A stretch of DNA of 14,202 nucleotides from CAZSDW01 sp964605705 (GCA_964605705.1 CAZSDW010000068.1:1-14202), one strand, 5' to 3'; positions 1 to 7,955 are shown, counted from the stretch's first letter. Notes: generated by a model not told the origin, from the sequence alone. Translations and numbers: made by a program.

Positions 1-1305
1 CATCTGGAAAATGTCGAGATAAGAGATTGTAACATTGGAATACGAACCGGGCAGACCAACTCGGCTGAAATCGAGATTGAAAATTGCCAAATTCATGATT
101 GTGATATCGGGATATTTTTCGAACCGGAATTTTATCATTCGTCCCAGTCTACTTGTGTTCTGGTTCACCATTCACAATTCTTTGATGTTTTGCACCAGGG
201 AATTTATATTGATCTTGATACATACGAATCGGGGATATCATCAGAATTAAATTTACATACCGATTTTTGCACTTTTTATAATATTGGAAGCACCATGTAT
301 GGCTCAGGTATGTTGATCCGAAATGAAAGCACAGCACAGAATATTTATGGAAAGATCAATTTGTGGATTTCCAATTCCATATTTTATGATGCTCCAGTAA
401 ATTACTCGACGACATATACAACTGTTGTCACGAGTGATAATATTTATTATAATTGCTCAGTTCCCCAGGGATTCGACGGAACAAATACAAATCCTGAATT
501 TGTAGATCAAAATAATGGGAATTTTCATTTGACCAATAACAGCCCTGCAATTGACAATGGAGATTTCACAAATTATATCTACTGGCGTTTTCCGGATTAT
601 ATGTATTCTCAGGATCCGGATAGTACTGATCCGGACATTGGTGCATTGTACTACCATCAGGCGCCAGCAACACCGGGAGGATTCAATGGCACCTGGTACA
701 ATAACCATCCGAAAGTGTACTGGAATGCGGTCACTGAACCAGATCTGGATCATTATCAGGTCTGGAAAAAGAGAGGGACCGGAGCTTGGCTCTTAAAAGC
801 AACAACAACGTCTACTAATTATGTAGATAATTCTGAAACCCGTTGGATTAAAACCATTCCTCTTCCTCCCAGTATATATGTTTATTATAAAGTCAGGTCA
901 GTTGATGAACTAGATCATGTGTCTGGTTATACGTCATCCAAATCTTTTAAATGTGATGATGATATGCAGTACTCGAAAGATTCCACGATCCCAAGTATTG
1001 AGCTTGACCCGATCCCAGCCGAATTCAAGCTGCATTCCGTTTTTCCGAATCCGTTCAATATCACAACTACACTGAAACTGGATTTACCGGAAGAGACCCG
1101 GTTTTCATTGGTTATTTATAATATACAAGGCTCAGTAGTCTGGCGACTGAATAACCGGCAATCCAATACGTATCCGCCGGGATACCATACGATATACTGG
1201 GATGGTAGAAATAATACCGGTGCGGTGGTGCCCACCGGCGTCTATTTCATTGTTTATACTTCACCGGAACACAAATTGACCCAAAAGGTAGTTTTGATGA
1301 AATAA
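1..1305 (+). CDS. Secreted right-handed beta-helix protein with FnIII-like domain and type IX secretion tail (5' end missing)
   Basis: The frame is open from the first base, so the gene starts outside the window; 434 residues are visible. Residues 1 to about 215 look like a parallel beta-helix, with recurrent short strands and turns (for example CNIGIRTG and CDIGIFFEP), ending in the SPAIDNGDF and DPDIGALYYH segments typical of the last coils of such proteins. About 222-316 resembles a fibronectin type III domain (VYWNAVTEPDLDHYQVWKK, then YYKVRSVDE). About 342-434 is a type A sorting tail: FPNPFN, a hydrophobic beta sandwich with GYHTIYWDGRN and PTGVYFIVY, and a final KVVLMK. In the FCB group this tail directs export by the type IX system and attachment to or release from the cell surface. 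The substrate is unknown; beta-helix proteins are often polysaccharide-active or adhesive, but no catalytic residues could be assigned. The gene is convergent with the cyclase gene and ends at a shared terminator. Confidence 0.85.
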   Translation, partial: HLENVEIRDCNIGIRTGQTNSAEIEIENCQIHDCDIGIFFEPEFYHSSQSTCVLVHHSQFFDVLHQGIYIDLDTYESGISSELNLHTDFCTFYNIGSTMYGSGMLIRNESTAQNIYGKINLWISNSIFYDAPVNYSTTYTTVVTSDNIYYNCSVPQGFDGTNTNPEFVDQNNGNFHLTNNSPAIDNGDFTNYIYWRFPDYMYSQDPDSTDPDIGALYYHQAPATPGGFNGTWYNNHPKVYWNAVTEPDLDHYQVWKKRGTGAWLLKATTTSTNYVDNSETRWIKTIPLPPSIYVYYKVRSVDELDHVSGYTSSKSFKCDDDMQYSKDSTIPSIELDPIPAEFKLHSVFPNPFNITTTLKLDLPEETRFSLVIYNIQGSVVWRLNNRQSNTYPPGYHTIYWDGRNNTGAVVPTGVYFIVYTSPEHKLTQKVVLMK

Positions 1306-1325
1306 ACTTGCTCTCTAGCCATTTC

Positions 1326-1356
1326 AAAAACCCATTCCTGATTGAGTGGGCTTTTG
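1326..1356. terminator. Bidirectional intrinsic terminator between convergent genes
   Basis: A 7-bp stem (CCCATTC at 1331-1337 with GAGTGGG at 1344-1350, one G-T wobble) encloses a 6-base loop. It is followed by CTTTT on the plus strand and preceded by AAAAA, which reads as a T run on the minus strand. It lies 20 bases after the stop of the beta-helix gene and about 30 bases after the stop of the convergent cyclase gene, so it can end both transcripts. Confidence 0.7.
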
Positions 1357-1388
1357 TGTATTAATATGAATTGTTAAACAAATTCGAA

Positions 1389-2408
1389 TTAAAATCGTAT
1401 CCGATTCCTGCCAGCCTGTTTGGCTTCATAGAGTTTCATATCGGCGCGTTTAAAGAATTCTTCCTTATCAATGACGGTTTTAGAATCGATTGTCGCGATC
1501 CCGCCGCTTATGGTCACCCGCATCGGTTTTTCGCCCAGGCTGCGATACTGATTATCTTCGCATCTTTTCCGGATACGTTCAGCCAGTACAATCGCACCTT
1601 CCTGGTCTGTGCCCGGTAAAATAACGACAAATTCTTCACCTCCGTAGCGGCAGGGAATATCCACATCTTTTCGAACGGCATTCCTGATAATTTCAGCGGT
1701 ATCCGCCAAAATAACATCGCCCTGCTGGTGTCCGTAGGTGTCATTGAAATTTTTAAAATGATCGATATCAAAAACGATCAATCCGAGTCGGGATTCCGAC
1801 CGTTTTAGCCGGGTAATTTCTTCCTGGAGACGAATATCAAAATAGCGCCGCACATATAATCCGGTCAGTCCATCGATCGTCGCCATCTGGAACAGCCGGG
1901 CATTTTCAATCGCTGTCGCAATAAGGGTCGTGATTACCGAAAAAAGCTCATTGTGATTTTTATGGACCGTATGATCTTTTCGATGTTCGAAATTGATGAA
2001 ACCGATGACTTTGTTGCTCGTTCCTACCAGTGGCAGGCAGGTACATTTACAGCTTTTATGAATGATGTTGTGGGTCGGAATCGGATAGGTTGTCTTGCGC
2101 TGGCAATAATAATCGCCAGAGACTTTTGCATTATAAACTTCCTGCAGCGGAGTGCCTTTCAGCGTAATGATATCGCCCGGTGTCTGGAAATTCGATTCCT
2201 CCATAATTCCGTTGACCTTCGCCGTGATGGAATCCTCGCTCAGGAGCAGCAGCGATAAATTCTGGCTGGAACCGAAGTCGGCAATCGTACACAAAGCATG
2301 AAAAATCACCCGGTCCAGATCCAGTTCAGCAACCAGCTGTCGGGTTGCATATTTTAAAGTCTGCAGGGTGATTTCAATGTCGTAAGTATCCGATTTTTGA
2401 GGCATCAT
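1389..2408 (-). CDS. GAF-GGDEF diguanylate cyclase
   Basis: A 339-residue protein that should make cyclic di-GMP from two GTP. There is no signal peptide or membrane segment, so it is cytoplasmic. Residues about 20-170 form a GAF-type sensor domain that ends in the helix ATAIENARLF linking to the cyclase. The GGDEF domain spans about 175-339: DGLTGLYVRRYF at 179-190, the metal-binding FDIDHFKNFNDTYGH at 213-227, the active-site GGEEF at 256-260, and the closing YEAKQAGRNR. All active-site residues that I can identify are present, so it is probably active. The inhibitory I-site (RxxD six residues before GG) reads KDVD with the arginine one place too early, so product feedback may be weak. The GAF domain carries an unusual Cys set (C102, C120, C122, C124). 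Two ATG codons are adjacent at the start; Shine-Dalgarno support is weak. It appears monocistronic, with its own promoter. Confidence 0.92.
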   Translation of the reverse strand: MMPQKSDTYDIEITLQTLKYATRQLVAELDLDRVIFHALCTIADFGSSQNLSLLLLSEDSITAKVNGIMEESNFQTPGDIITLKGTPLQEVYNAKVSGDYYCQRKTTYPIPTHNIIHKSCKCTCLPLVGTSNKVIGFINFEHRKDHTVHKNHNELFSVITTLIATAIENARLFQMATIDGLTGLYVRRYFDIRLQEEITRLKRSESRLGLIVFDIDHFKNFNDTYGHQQGDVILADTAEIIRNAVRKDVDIPCRYGGEEFVVILPGTDQEGAIVLAERIRKRCEDNQYRSLGEKPMRVTISGGIATIDSKTVIDKEEFFKRADMKLYEAKQAGRNRIRF

Positions 2409-2435
2409 TGAATCCGTCAGTTATAGTATTGTTTA

Positions 2436-2463
2436 AATATAATTCCATGAACAGTTTTATCAA
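2436..2463 (-). promoter_or_regulatory. Candidate sigma70-type promoter for the diguanylate cyclase gene
   Basis: On the minus strand TTGATA (plus 2458-2463) and TATATT (plus 2436-2441) are separated by 16 bases. Each box matches the consensus at 5 of 6 positions. Transcription would start near 2429, about 20 bases before the ATG. FCB housekeeping promoters can differ from the sigma70 consensus, so this is a candidate only. Confidence 0.45.
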
Positions 2464-2540
2464 GTAAATTCCTTTAAATTCTGTCTTATGATTGGGATTT
2501 TATCTATATTTTTGATAGTGAAATACCAATGCGAATAGAT

Positions 2541-2569
2541 GTGACAACTTTTTAGATTCCTTTTATTCT
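2541..2569 (+). promoter_or_regulatory. Candidate sigma70-type promoter for the ABC export operon
   Basis: GTGACA at 2541-2546 (5 of 6 matches to TTGACA) and TATTCT at 2564-2569 (4 of 6 to TATAAT) are 17 bases apart. The predicted start near 2576 leaves a leader of about 45 bases with the AAGGGG ribosome site at 2611-2616. A Bacteroidota-like TAnnTTTG match (TATTTTTG, 2507-2514) also lies in this gap, but has no TTTG at the expected distance upstream. Confidence 0.4.
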
Positions 2570-2621
2570 AACGTAGTACTTTTTTTGAGAATTCGGCACG
2601 GTAAATTTTTAAGGGGATTGC

Positions 2622-3875
2622 ATGGATCGGAAAATTGAAAAGAAAAAATGGACAGTTAAAAAAATACTCGGAATTACCGCAATTGTATTAATTATATTTT
2701 TTGTGGTTTACAGTATTTTTTTCGGCGATCACAGTTCCAAATTGAATGTCCAGGAAGAACGAATAACCATCAGTACCGTTGAAAACGGTCCCTTCCAGGA
2801 ATTCATTCCGGTCACCGGCACCGTCATCCCCATCAAAACGATTTACCTTGACGCCATGGAAGGCGGGCGGGTTGATAAGATTTTCCTCGAAGCTGGCACT
2901 TATGTCAAAAAAGGTGATAAAATCCTGCAATTGGGCAATACCAATCTTCTTATGGATATTATGTACCGGGAAGCCGAACTGTTTCAGCAGAGTAATAATT
3001 TGCGGAATACCCGTCTGGCAATGCAGCAAAACCGGCTGGCGTTGCAGGCGCAGTTGCTGGAATTGAATTACCAGATGCAGCAACAGAAACGAGTCTATGA
3101 CAAACAAACCGAACTGTTTAATAAAAATCTTGTTTCCGAGCAGGATTGGGAAGAGGCGCGGGATCGCTATAATTACCTGGTCAAAAACCGGGAGCTAACC
3201 CTTCTCAGCCACAAACAGGATTCCCTTTTCCAGGAGACCCAGATCAACCAGCTGGAAGCGTCGCTGAGACGAATGGAAGAAAACCTGGAAATTGTCAAGG
3301 AAAATCTCGAAAACCTCACCGTGAAAGCCCCGGTCACCGGGCAGCTGACCTCCCTGAATGCCGAAATTGGCGAGTCCAAAACCCGTGGTCAGCGGCTGGG
3401 ACAGATTGATGTACTGGACGGTTTTAAAATTAGGGTGCGCGTCGATGAATATTATCTGGCGCGAATCGATGTCAATCAGCGGGGTGAGTTCACCTTTGCC
3501 GGTAATACCCACCAGATGCGAATTGATAAAATTTATCCGGAGGTACTGAACGGACGTTTTGAAGTCGATATGCTGTTTGAGGGGCAAGAACCCGACGGTA
3601 TCCGCCGCGGTCAGACAGTCCATATTCGCCTGGAACTGGGTGACCTTTCCGAAGCGATTTTACTGGCAAAGGGTGGTTTTTATCAGAAAACCGGAGGACA
3701 ATGGATTTATGTTGTTGATCCGTCCGGTGAGTTTGCAATCAAACGGAATATCCGGATCGGGCGGATGAATCCCGAAGTTTTCGAAGTGCTGGAAGGATTG
3801 CAACCTGGCGAAAAAGTCATCACCTCATCATACGACAGTTATGGTGATATCGATAAACTAATATTAAAAAAATAA
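2622..3875 (+). CDS. HlyD/MacA-family membrane-fusion (periplasmic adaptor) protein
   Basis: A 417-residue adaptor that should bridge the inner-membrane ABC permease to an outer-membrane channel. Residues 1-13 are basic and cytoplasmic; 14-34 form a single membrane anchor. Residues about 47-106 are the first half of the lipoyl-like domain (GGRVDKIFLEAGTYVKKGDK). About 110-232 form a long, Gln/Glu/Leu-rich alpha-helical hairpin. The second lipoyl half follows (LTVKAPVTGQLTSLNAEIGE, 232-251), then the beta-barrel domain (DVLDGFKIRVRVDEYYLARI) and a membrane-proximal domain ending in LQPGEKVITSSYDSYGD. This order is that of MacA/HlyD adaptors. The start is supported by AAGGGG five bases upstream of the ATG. 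It is the first gene of the export cluster, 51 bases ahead of the ATPase gene. The cargo cannot be inferred. Confidence 0.9.
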   Translation: MDRKIEKKKWTVKKILGITAIVLIIFFVVYSIFFGDHSSKLNVQEERITISTVENGPFQEFIPVTGTVIPIKTIYLDAMEGGRVDKIFLEAGTYVKKGDKILQLGNTNLLMDIMYREAELFQQSNNLRNTRLAMQQNRLALQAQLLELNYQMQQQKRVYDKQTELFNKNLVSEQDWEEARDRYNYLVKNRELTLLSHKQDSLFQETQINQLEASLRRMEENLEIVKENLENLTVKAPVTGQLTSLNAEIGESKTRGQRLGQIDVLDGFKIRVRVDEYYLARIDVNQRGEFTFAGNTHQMRIDKIYPEVLNGRFEVDMLFEGQEPDGIRRGQTVHIRLELGDLSEAILLAKGGFYQKTGGQWIYVVDPSGEFAIKRNIRIGRMNPEVFEVLEGLQPGEKVITSSYDSYGDIDKLILKK

Positions 3876-3926
3876 CCAGCTGAGTATCTGATCAATTAAA
3901 ATGCAGCTAAACAAAGGAGTTATACG

Positions 3927-4616
3927 ATGATTAAAACAGTCAATCTAACGAAAGTATTCACGACCGAGGAGGTGGAAACCACTGCGTTGAACCAGGTTGC
4001 CCTCGAAGTCAAGGAGGGTGAATTTGTCGCGATTATGGGACCATCCGGTTGTGGAAAATCAACCCTGCTGAATATTCTGGGATTGCTGGATAATCCGACT
4101 GAGGGCGAGTATTATTTTGTAGGGAAGGAAGTCTCCAAATATTCTGAGAGACAGCGCGCCAACCTGCGCAAGGAAAACATTGGTTTTGTATTCCAGAGTT
4201 TTAACCTGATCGACGAACTGACGGTTTTCGAAAATGTAGAATTGCCGCTGCTCTACCTCGGTGTACCGTCTGCTGAGCGTAAACGGCGGGTCGATGAAAA
4301 ACTGGATCAGATGAATATCCTGCATCGCCGCAATCACTTTCCGCAGCAGCTTTCCGGTGGACAGCAGCAACGTGTGGCGGTTTCCCGCGCCGTGATCTCA
4401 AATCCCAAAATAATCCTCGCCGATGAACCAACCGGTAATTTGGATTCCGCACACGGCGATGAAGTCATGAAGATTCTGACGGACCTGAATGAGAATGGAA
4501 CGACGATCCTGATGGTGACGCACTCTCCCGCCAATGCGGAATTGGCGCATCGTATCGTTCACCTGTTTGATGGTCAGATAATCACAGAAAAGAACGGCGT
4601 TGAGTTTCACGTTTAA
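3927..4616 (+). CDS. ABC transporter ATPase, MacB/LolD type
   Basis: A 229-residue cytoplasmic ATPase, the normal length for a stand-alone MacB/LolD-class subunit. All motifs are intact: Walker A GPSGCGKST (38-46), Q-loop Q90 in FVFQSFNL, signature LSGGQQQR (142-149), Walker B IILADEPTG (162-170) with catalytic E167, D-loop NLD (171-173) and switch H199 in MVTHS. The family drives mechanotransmission-type ABC machines that pull or push substrates out of the inner membrane or periplasm, rather than transporting through the permease core. AAAGGAG at 3913-3919 supports the start. It lies between the adaptor and, after a terminator and a small gene, the FtsX-like permease, with which it should pair. 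Confidence 0.95.
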   Translation: MIKTVNLTKVFTTEEVETTALNQVALEVKEGEFVAIMGPSGCGKSTLLNILGLLDNPTEGEYYFVGKEVSKYSERQRANLRKENIGFVFQSFNLIDELTVFENVELPLLYLGVPSAERKRRVDEKLDQMNILHRRNHFPQQLSGGQQQRVAVSRAVISNPKIILADEPTGNLDSAHGDEVMKILTDLNENGTTILMVTHSPANAELAHRIVHLFDGQIITEKNGVEFHV

Positions 4617-4700
4617 TATAAGAGCCGTTTTTAACAGGTAATCTCTTTCTATGATTGGGATTATCAGCAAATAAATATGATGATTGTTTAATCAAAATAT

Positions 4701-4731
4701 AAAAGTGCCGGATTCAGCTCCGGCATTTTTT
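4701..4731 (+). terminator. Intrinsic terminator or attenuator inside the ABC operon
   Basis: A perfect 7-bp stem TGCCGGA (4706-4712) with TCCGGCA (4719-4725), a 6-base loop, and six T directly after (4726-4731) make a strong intrinsic terminator. It lies 85 bases after the ATPase stop and only 6 bases before the AAGGAGG ribosome site of the next gene. That leaves no room for a promoter between hairpin and gene, so downstream expression needs read-through or a promoter in 4617-4700. Four A precede the stem, so it may work weakly on the minus strand too. Confidence 0.8.
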
Positions 4732-4749
4732 GTTTTCAAGGAGGACAAG

Positions 4750-5004
4750 ATGCGTGAAATAGTGCTAAGCATTCCGACGGTCGAACCCGAACAGAATATC
4801 GAAATCGAGGTGACCATTAACGGAAAGAAACGCAAACTGAATTACCGGGTAGAACTGGTTGCCTGGGAGGGAGATGGTACCAATTCCGAGGACCGGGTCA
4901 GGACTATACGGCATGTCATCATGGACCATGAAAAAGGTTGGGACCTGGTTCAGATTGGCGTGCCTGAAAAAGATTCCATTCCAATTATGTTTCGGAAAAA
5001 GTGA
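4750..5004 (+). CDS. Small protein of unknown function within the ABC export cluster
   Basis: An 84-residue, highly charged protein starting MREIVLSIPTVEPEQ. It has no signal peptide, membrane segment or cysteine, so it should be cytoplasmic. The alternating pattern IEIEVTINGKKRKLNYRVEL suggests beta strands, followed by the acidic WEGDGTNSEDRVR, a segment RTIRHVIMDHEKGWDLVQIG, and a basic end (MFRKK). I do not recognise the family. The ATG at 4750 is chosen because AAGGAGG lies at 4738-4744, five bases upstream; a longer reading from TTG 4684 would run through the terminator hairpin and has no ribosome site. It lies 43 bases before the permease gene and may be co-translated with it. A regulatory or accessory role for the transporter is only a guess from position. 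Confidence 0.8.
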   Translation: MREIVLSIPTVEPEQNIEIEVTINGKKRKLNYRVELVAWEGDGTNSEDRVRTIRHVIMDHEKGWDLVQIGVPEKDSIPIMFRKK

Positions 5005-5047
5005 TCCGTCTGAAATATTCCGGCTGTTACCAATATGAGGGGAAGTA

Positions 5048-7474
5048 ATGTTTAAAAATTACCTTAAAATTGCGATTCGCAATCTCTTTCGCAATAAATT
5101 CTATTCATTAATAAATATTCTGGGACTATCGATCGGGATTGTCTGTACGCTACTAATCCTTCTGTATGTTCGCTATGAATTATCCTATGATAAATATCAT
5201 GAAAATTCCGCAAGAATTTACCGGCTGGATTCGGACTTTTTTATCGGGGGTAAGAAAGATCAGTTTGCGGTTACATCTATTCCACTCGGACCGACAATGA
5301 AAACAGAATTTCCGGAAATTGCGGAATTCTGTCGTTTTTTGAATGTGGATGACGAAACCTCGTTTAAATATGAGGACAAGGAATTTTTCGAAACTGAGCT
5401 TTACTGGGCAGACTCGACAATATTCAGGATATTCAGCCATTCATTCCTGTATGGTGATCCGGAAAAGGCGCTGACCGAACCCTATTCCGTGGTACTTACT
5501 GAAAGCATGGCAGACAAATATTTCGGCAAGGAAAATCCTCTGGGAATGTTTTTGACCGATGCCGATGGAGACGCTTTTAAAATTACCGGCGTCATCCGGG
5601 ATTTGCCTGGAAATTCACACCTGAAATTCGACGGTTTGCTCTCCATGAATACTATTGCTAAAGCTATTGGCACTGAGAATTTTAATGATAACAGTGCCGG
5701 TCGTTTCTGGAATATACAGGCATATACATACGTGCTTTTAAATCCAAACACGAAAATGGCGGATATCATCGAAAAATTTCCCGTCTTTTATGATAAATAC
5801 ATGCGGGAAATTGGTGACCGGCTGAACGGCAGTTTTAATTTGATGGCGTCGAATATTCTGGATATTCACCTGAATTCAAAGCTGCAGTTTGAACTTCCGA
5901 CGGGTAACATCGCCTATATTTACATCTTCATCGCTGTAGCCGTTATTATGCTGCTGATTGCCTGTATTAATTATATGAATATGGCGACCGCCCGCTCCTC
6001 GTCCCGATCCAAAGAAGTTGGTATCCGCAAGACCATTGGTGCTGACAGACCTGCCCTGATTCGCCAGTTTTTATCCGAATCGATTGTTCTTGCCCTGATT
6101 GCGCTGATCATCTCGGCAGTTATCATTCCGCTCATTCTGCCGACCTTCAATTACCTTTCCGGACGTGATTTTTCTCTGCGCGTATTCCAGGATCCTTTCA
6201 TCCTGCTCTCAGTAATCGGCATAACGCTCCTGACGGGTATTATCGCCGGAAGCTACCCGGCATTCTATTTATCATCTTTTGAAGCCGCCGGGATATTGAA
6301 AGGTGAATTGACGAGTGGTAGAAAAAGCGGAGCATTTCGAAGAGTTCTGGTAGTCGTGCAATTTACAATTTCCGTTTTTATGATTCTGGGAACGATGGCA
6401 GTTTCGAAGCAGCTCCGGTTTGTACGCAATACTGACCTGGGTTTTGATAAGGAGGGCGTCATTGTTGCACAGCTGCGAGATACGACCTTTATCAATCAAA
6501 ACCTGCCATCCTTTTTAGAGGAGATCAAGCGCTATCCCGGTGTTACGTCGGCGGCATTATCCAACAGCGTTCCGGGCGGTATTTTCGGAAAGATCGTGCA
6601 CAGAGTCGAAAATGCCGGACAGATGGAAGAACAAGCGCTGAACCTGATGTTGATCGATTATGACTATATTGATATGATGGGAATGGAAATCGTCAAAGGG
6701 CGGAATTATGATCGGGAAAGAAGCACGGATATGACCGAGGCTTTTCTGATTAATGAAGCTGCAGCTTTGCACCTGAACTGGGGTGATGAAGCGCTGGGCA
6801 AACGCATCCAGTTCGGGATCGATCTTGATGGAAATGCACAAAAAGATGGTCCTGTAATCGGCGTGGTCAAAGATTTCAATTATCGATCGCTGCATAATCC
6901 GGTGGAACCGTTGACGATTATTCTGTCGGATCGGTTTCTGGGGCAACTGAGTATTCGTATTTCTGCTGATAATCGGGAGGAAACAATTGATTTTATCAAA
7001 TCCGAATGGGAAAAATTCGGCAATAAGCGCCCATTCAACTATGTCTATCTGGAGGACAAACTGAATGAGTACTATGCCGATGAGAAAAAACTGGGAGCAA
7101 TTTTCAGTTACTTTTCAATCATTACGATTTTTGTTGCCTGTCTTGGACTGCTGGGATTGTCGGCATTTGTGGCAGAGCGCCGAACCAAGGAGATCGGAAT
7201 CCGCAAGGTCATCGGCGCCAGCGAGTTCAACATTGTCTGGCATATCTCGCGGGAGTTTATTTTACTTGTTCTGATTTCGAATGTTATTGCCCAGCCGCTG
7301 GCGGTCTTTGCTTTGCAGCGCTGGCTGCAGAACTTTGCATATCAAACGGAATTGGAAACTCTGATATTCATTTTATCGGCGATTATCTCGCTGCTGATTG
7401 CGATTGTTACGGTCAGTTTTCAGTCAGTCAAAGCAGCGCTGACCGATCCGGTGAAGGCGTTGCGATATGAGTAA
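5048..7474 (+). CDS. FtsX/MacB-type ABC transporter permease
   Basis: An 808-residue inner-membrane permease built as two FtsX-like halves. It starts with the family hallmark YLKIAIRNLFRNKFYSLINI, then helix 1 (about 20-41) and a large periplasmic domain (about 45-285). Helices 2-4 lie near 287-312, 340-366 and 383-408. Each half has its own coupling segment for the ATPase: KEVGIRKTIGA (322-332) and KEIGIRKVIGA (714-724). Helix 5 (about 431-452) opens the second half, followed by a second periplasmic domain (about 455-680) and helices 6-8 near 685-708, 735-757 and 768-792; the protein ends DPVKALRYE. The length and eight-helix design are those of the tandem FtsX permeases common in Bacteroidota and relatives, which pair with a separate ATPase such as the one upstream. 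GAGGGGAAG lies directly before the ATG. The gene ends at its own terminator. The substrate is unknown; peptide, lipoprotein or drug export are all possible. Confidence 0.93.
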   Translation: MFKNYLKIAIRNLFRNKFYSLINILGLSIGIVCTLLILLYVRYELSYDKYHENSARIYRLDSDFFIGGKKDQFAVTSIPLGPTMKTEFPEIAEFCRFLNVDDETSFKYEDKEFFETELYWADSTIFRIFSHSFLYGDPEKALTEPYSVVLTESMADKYFGKENPLGMFLTDADGDAFKITGVIRDLPGNSHLKFDGLLSMNTIAKAIGTENFNDNSAGRFWNIQAYTYVLLNPNTKMADIIEKFPVFYDKYMREIGDRLNGSFNLMASNILDIHLNSKLQFELPTGNIAYIYIFIAVAVIMLLIACINYMNMATARSSSRSKEVGIRKTIGADRPALIRQFLSESIVLALIALIISAVIIPLILPTFNYLSGRDFSLRVFQDPFILLSVIGITLLTGIIAGSYPAFYLSSFEAAGILKGELTSGRKSGAFRRVLVVVQFTISVFMILGTMAVSKQLRFVRNTDLGFDKEGVIVAQLRDTTFINQNLPSFLEEIKRYPGVTSAALSNSVPGGIFGKIVHRVENAGQMEEQALNLMLIDYDYIDMMGMEIVKGRNYDRERSTDMTEAFLINEAAALHLNWGDEALGKRIQFGIDLDGNAQKDGPVIGVVKDFNYRSLHNPVEPLTIILSDRFLGQLSIRISADNREETIDFIKSEWEKFGNKRPFNYVYLEDKLNEYYADEKKLGAIFSYFSIITIFVACLGLLGLSAFVAERRTKEIGIRKVIGASEFNIVWHISREFILLVLISNVIAQPLAVFALQRWLQNFAYQTELETLIFILSAIISLLIAIVTVSFQSVKAALTDPVKALRYE

Positions 7475-7496
7475 GGCATAACGTTTCAACGTGGGC

Positions 7497-7528
7497 AGAA
7501 GGGGCGATGATCTTTCGCCCCTTCTTTA
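7497..7528 (+). terminator. Intrinsic terminator of the ABC export operon
   Basis: A perfect 11-bp stem AGAAGGGGCGA (7497-7507) with TCGCCCCTTCT (7515-7525), a 7-base loop, and a short T-rich tail (TTTAT). It begins 22 bases after the permease stop and closes the operon before the permease remnant. Confidence 0.8.
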
Positions 7529-7601
7529 TAACTGACAACTTTAATTTATCCGGAGACTCTTGGGAAAGATTTATCCAATTTTCAAAACAGGAGTGATAAT
7601 A

Positions 7602-7955
7602 GTGCCGGTTTTCCTGAAAATGATTTTTTGAAATTTCAGACATGCAAAAGGCAATACTCTGATCAATATCGGTGGATTGTCGCTGGATTTAGCCAGCTTT
7701 ATTCTGATTCTGCTGTATGTCCAGTTCGAGCACAGTTATGAAAAATGTCATCCGAAAGCGGAAAATATTTATCGCATTAATATCGAACAGAACCGCTCCG
7801 ATAAACATTTTGCACCCAGCCATTCCCCAGTGTCGCTGGCGCCGGTTTATCATTTGCTCCGGGAAATCTCAAGGTAGCAACAGACCGTTTCGATGCAGAA
7901 TGTTGGAACGAGCATTATGTTATACAATAAAAACTACTCCGTGTCAGAATCGAAC
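7602..7955 (+). pseudogene. Remnant of a second FtsX-like ABC permease (N-terminus only)
   Basis: One frame, read from GTG 7602 (AGGAG at 7589-7593), keeps the permease N-terminal signature: VFLKMIF, stop, NFRHAKGNTLINI, then GGLSLDLASFILILLYVQF, EHSYEKCHPKAENIYRIN and SPVSLAPV. It parallels the intact neighbour (RNLFRNKFYSLINILGLSIG, ILLYVRYELSYDKYHENSAR, IYRL). The first stop, TGA at 7629, stands where family members have Arg and could come from CGA by one change. A second stop, TAG at 7875, follows REISR. The same frame then gives QNVGTSIMLYNKNYSVSES, plausible for the next part of the periplasmic domain, and ends at TGA 7956. After that the resemblance is lost, so roughly 85% of a normal permease is missing. 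The last 22 bases overlap the 3' end of the convergent secreted-protein gene. No functional product is expected. Confidence 0.8.

Noticed and set aside
1953..2258. 101-codon plus-strand open frame inside the cyclase gene
   Set aside because: It is a shadow of the GAF domain coding sequence on the other strand, with no independent coding signal.
2487..4662. A shared 13-base word TATGATTGGGATT at 2487-2499 and 4650-4662, both in gaps of the export operon
   Set aside because: About one or two such 13-base coincidences are expected by chance in a window of this size, and the flanks do not extend the match.
4684..4749. Upstream extension of the small ABC-cluster gene to a TTG at 4684
   Set aside because: The extension runs through the terminator hairpin and T run, has no ribosome site, and the ATG at 4750 has AAGGAGG at ideal spacing.
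7862..7928. Alternative frame KVATDRFDAECWNEHYVIQ as the continuation of the permease remnant
   Set aside because: It would need a frameshift at about 7870, and the original frame after TAG 7875 gives an equally or more family-like QNVGTSIMLYNKNYSVSES without one.
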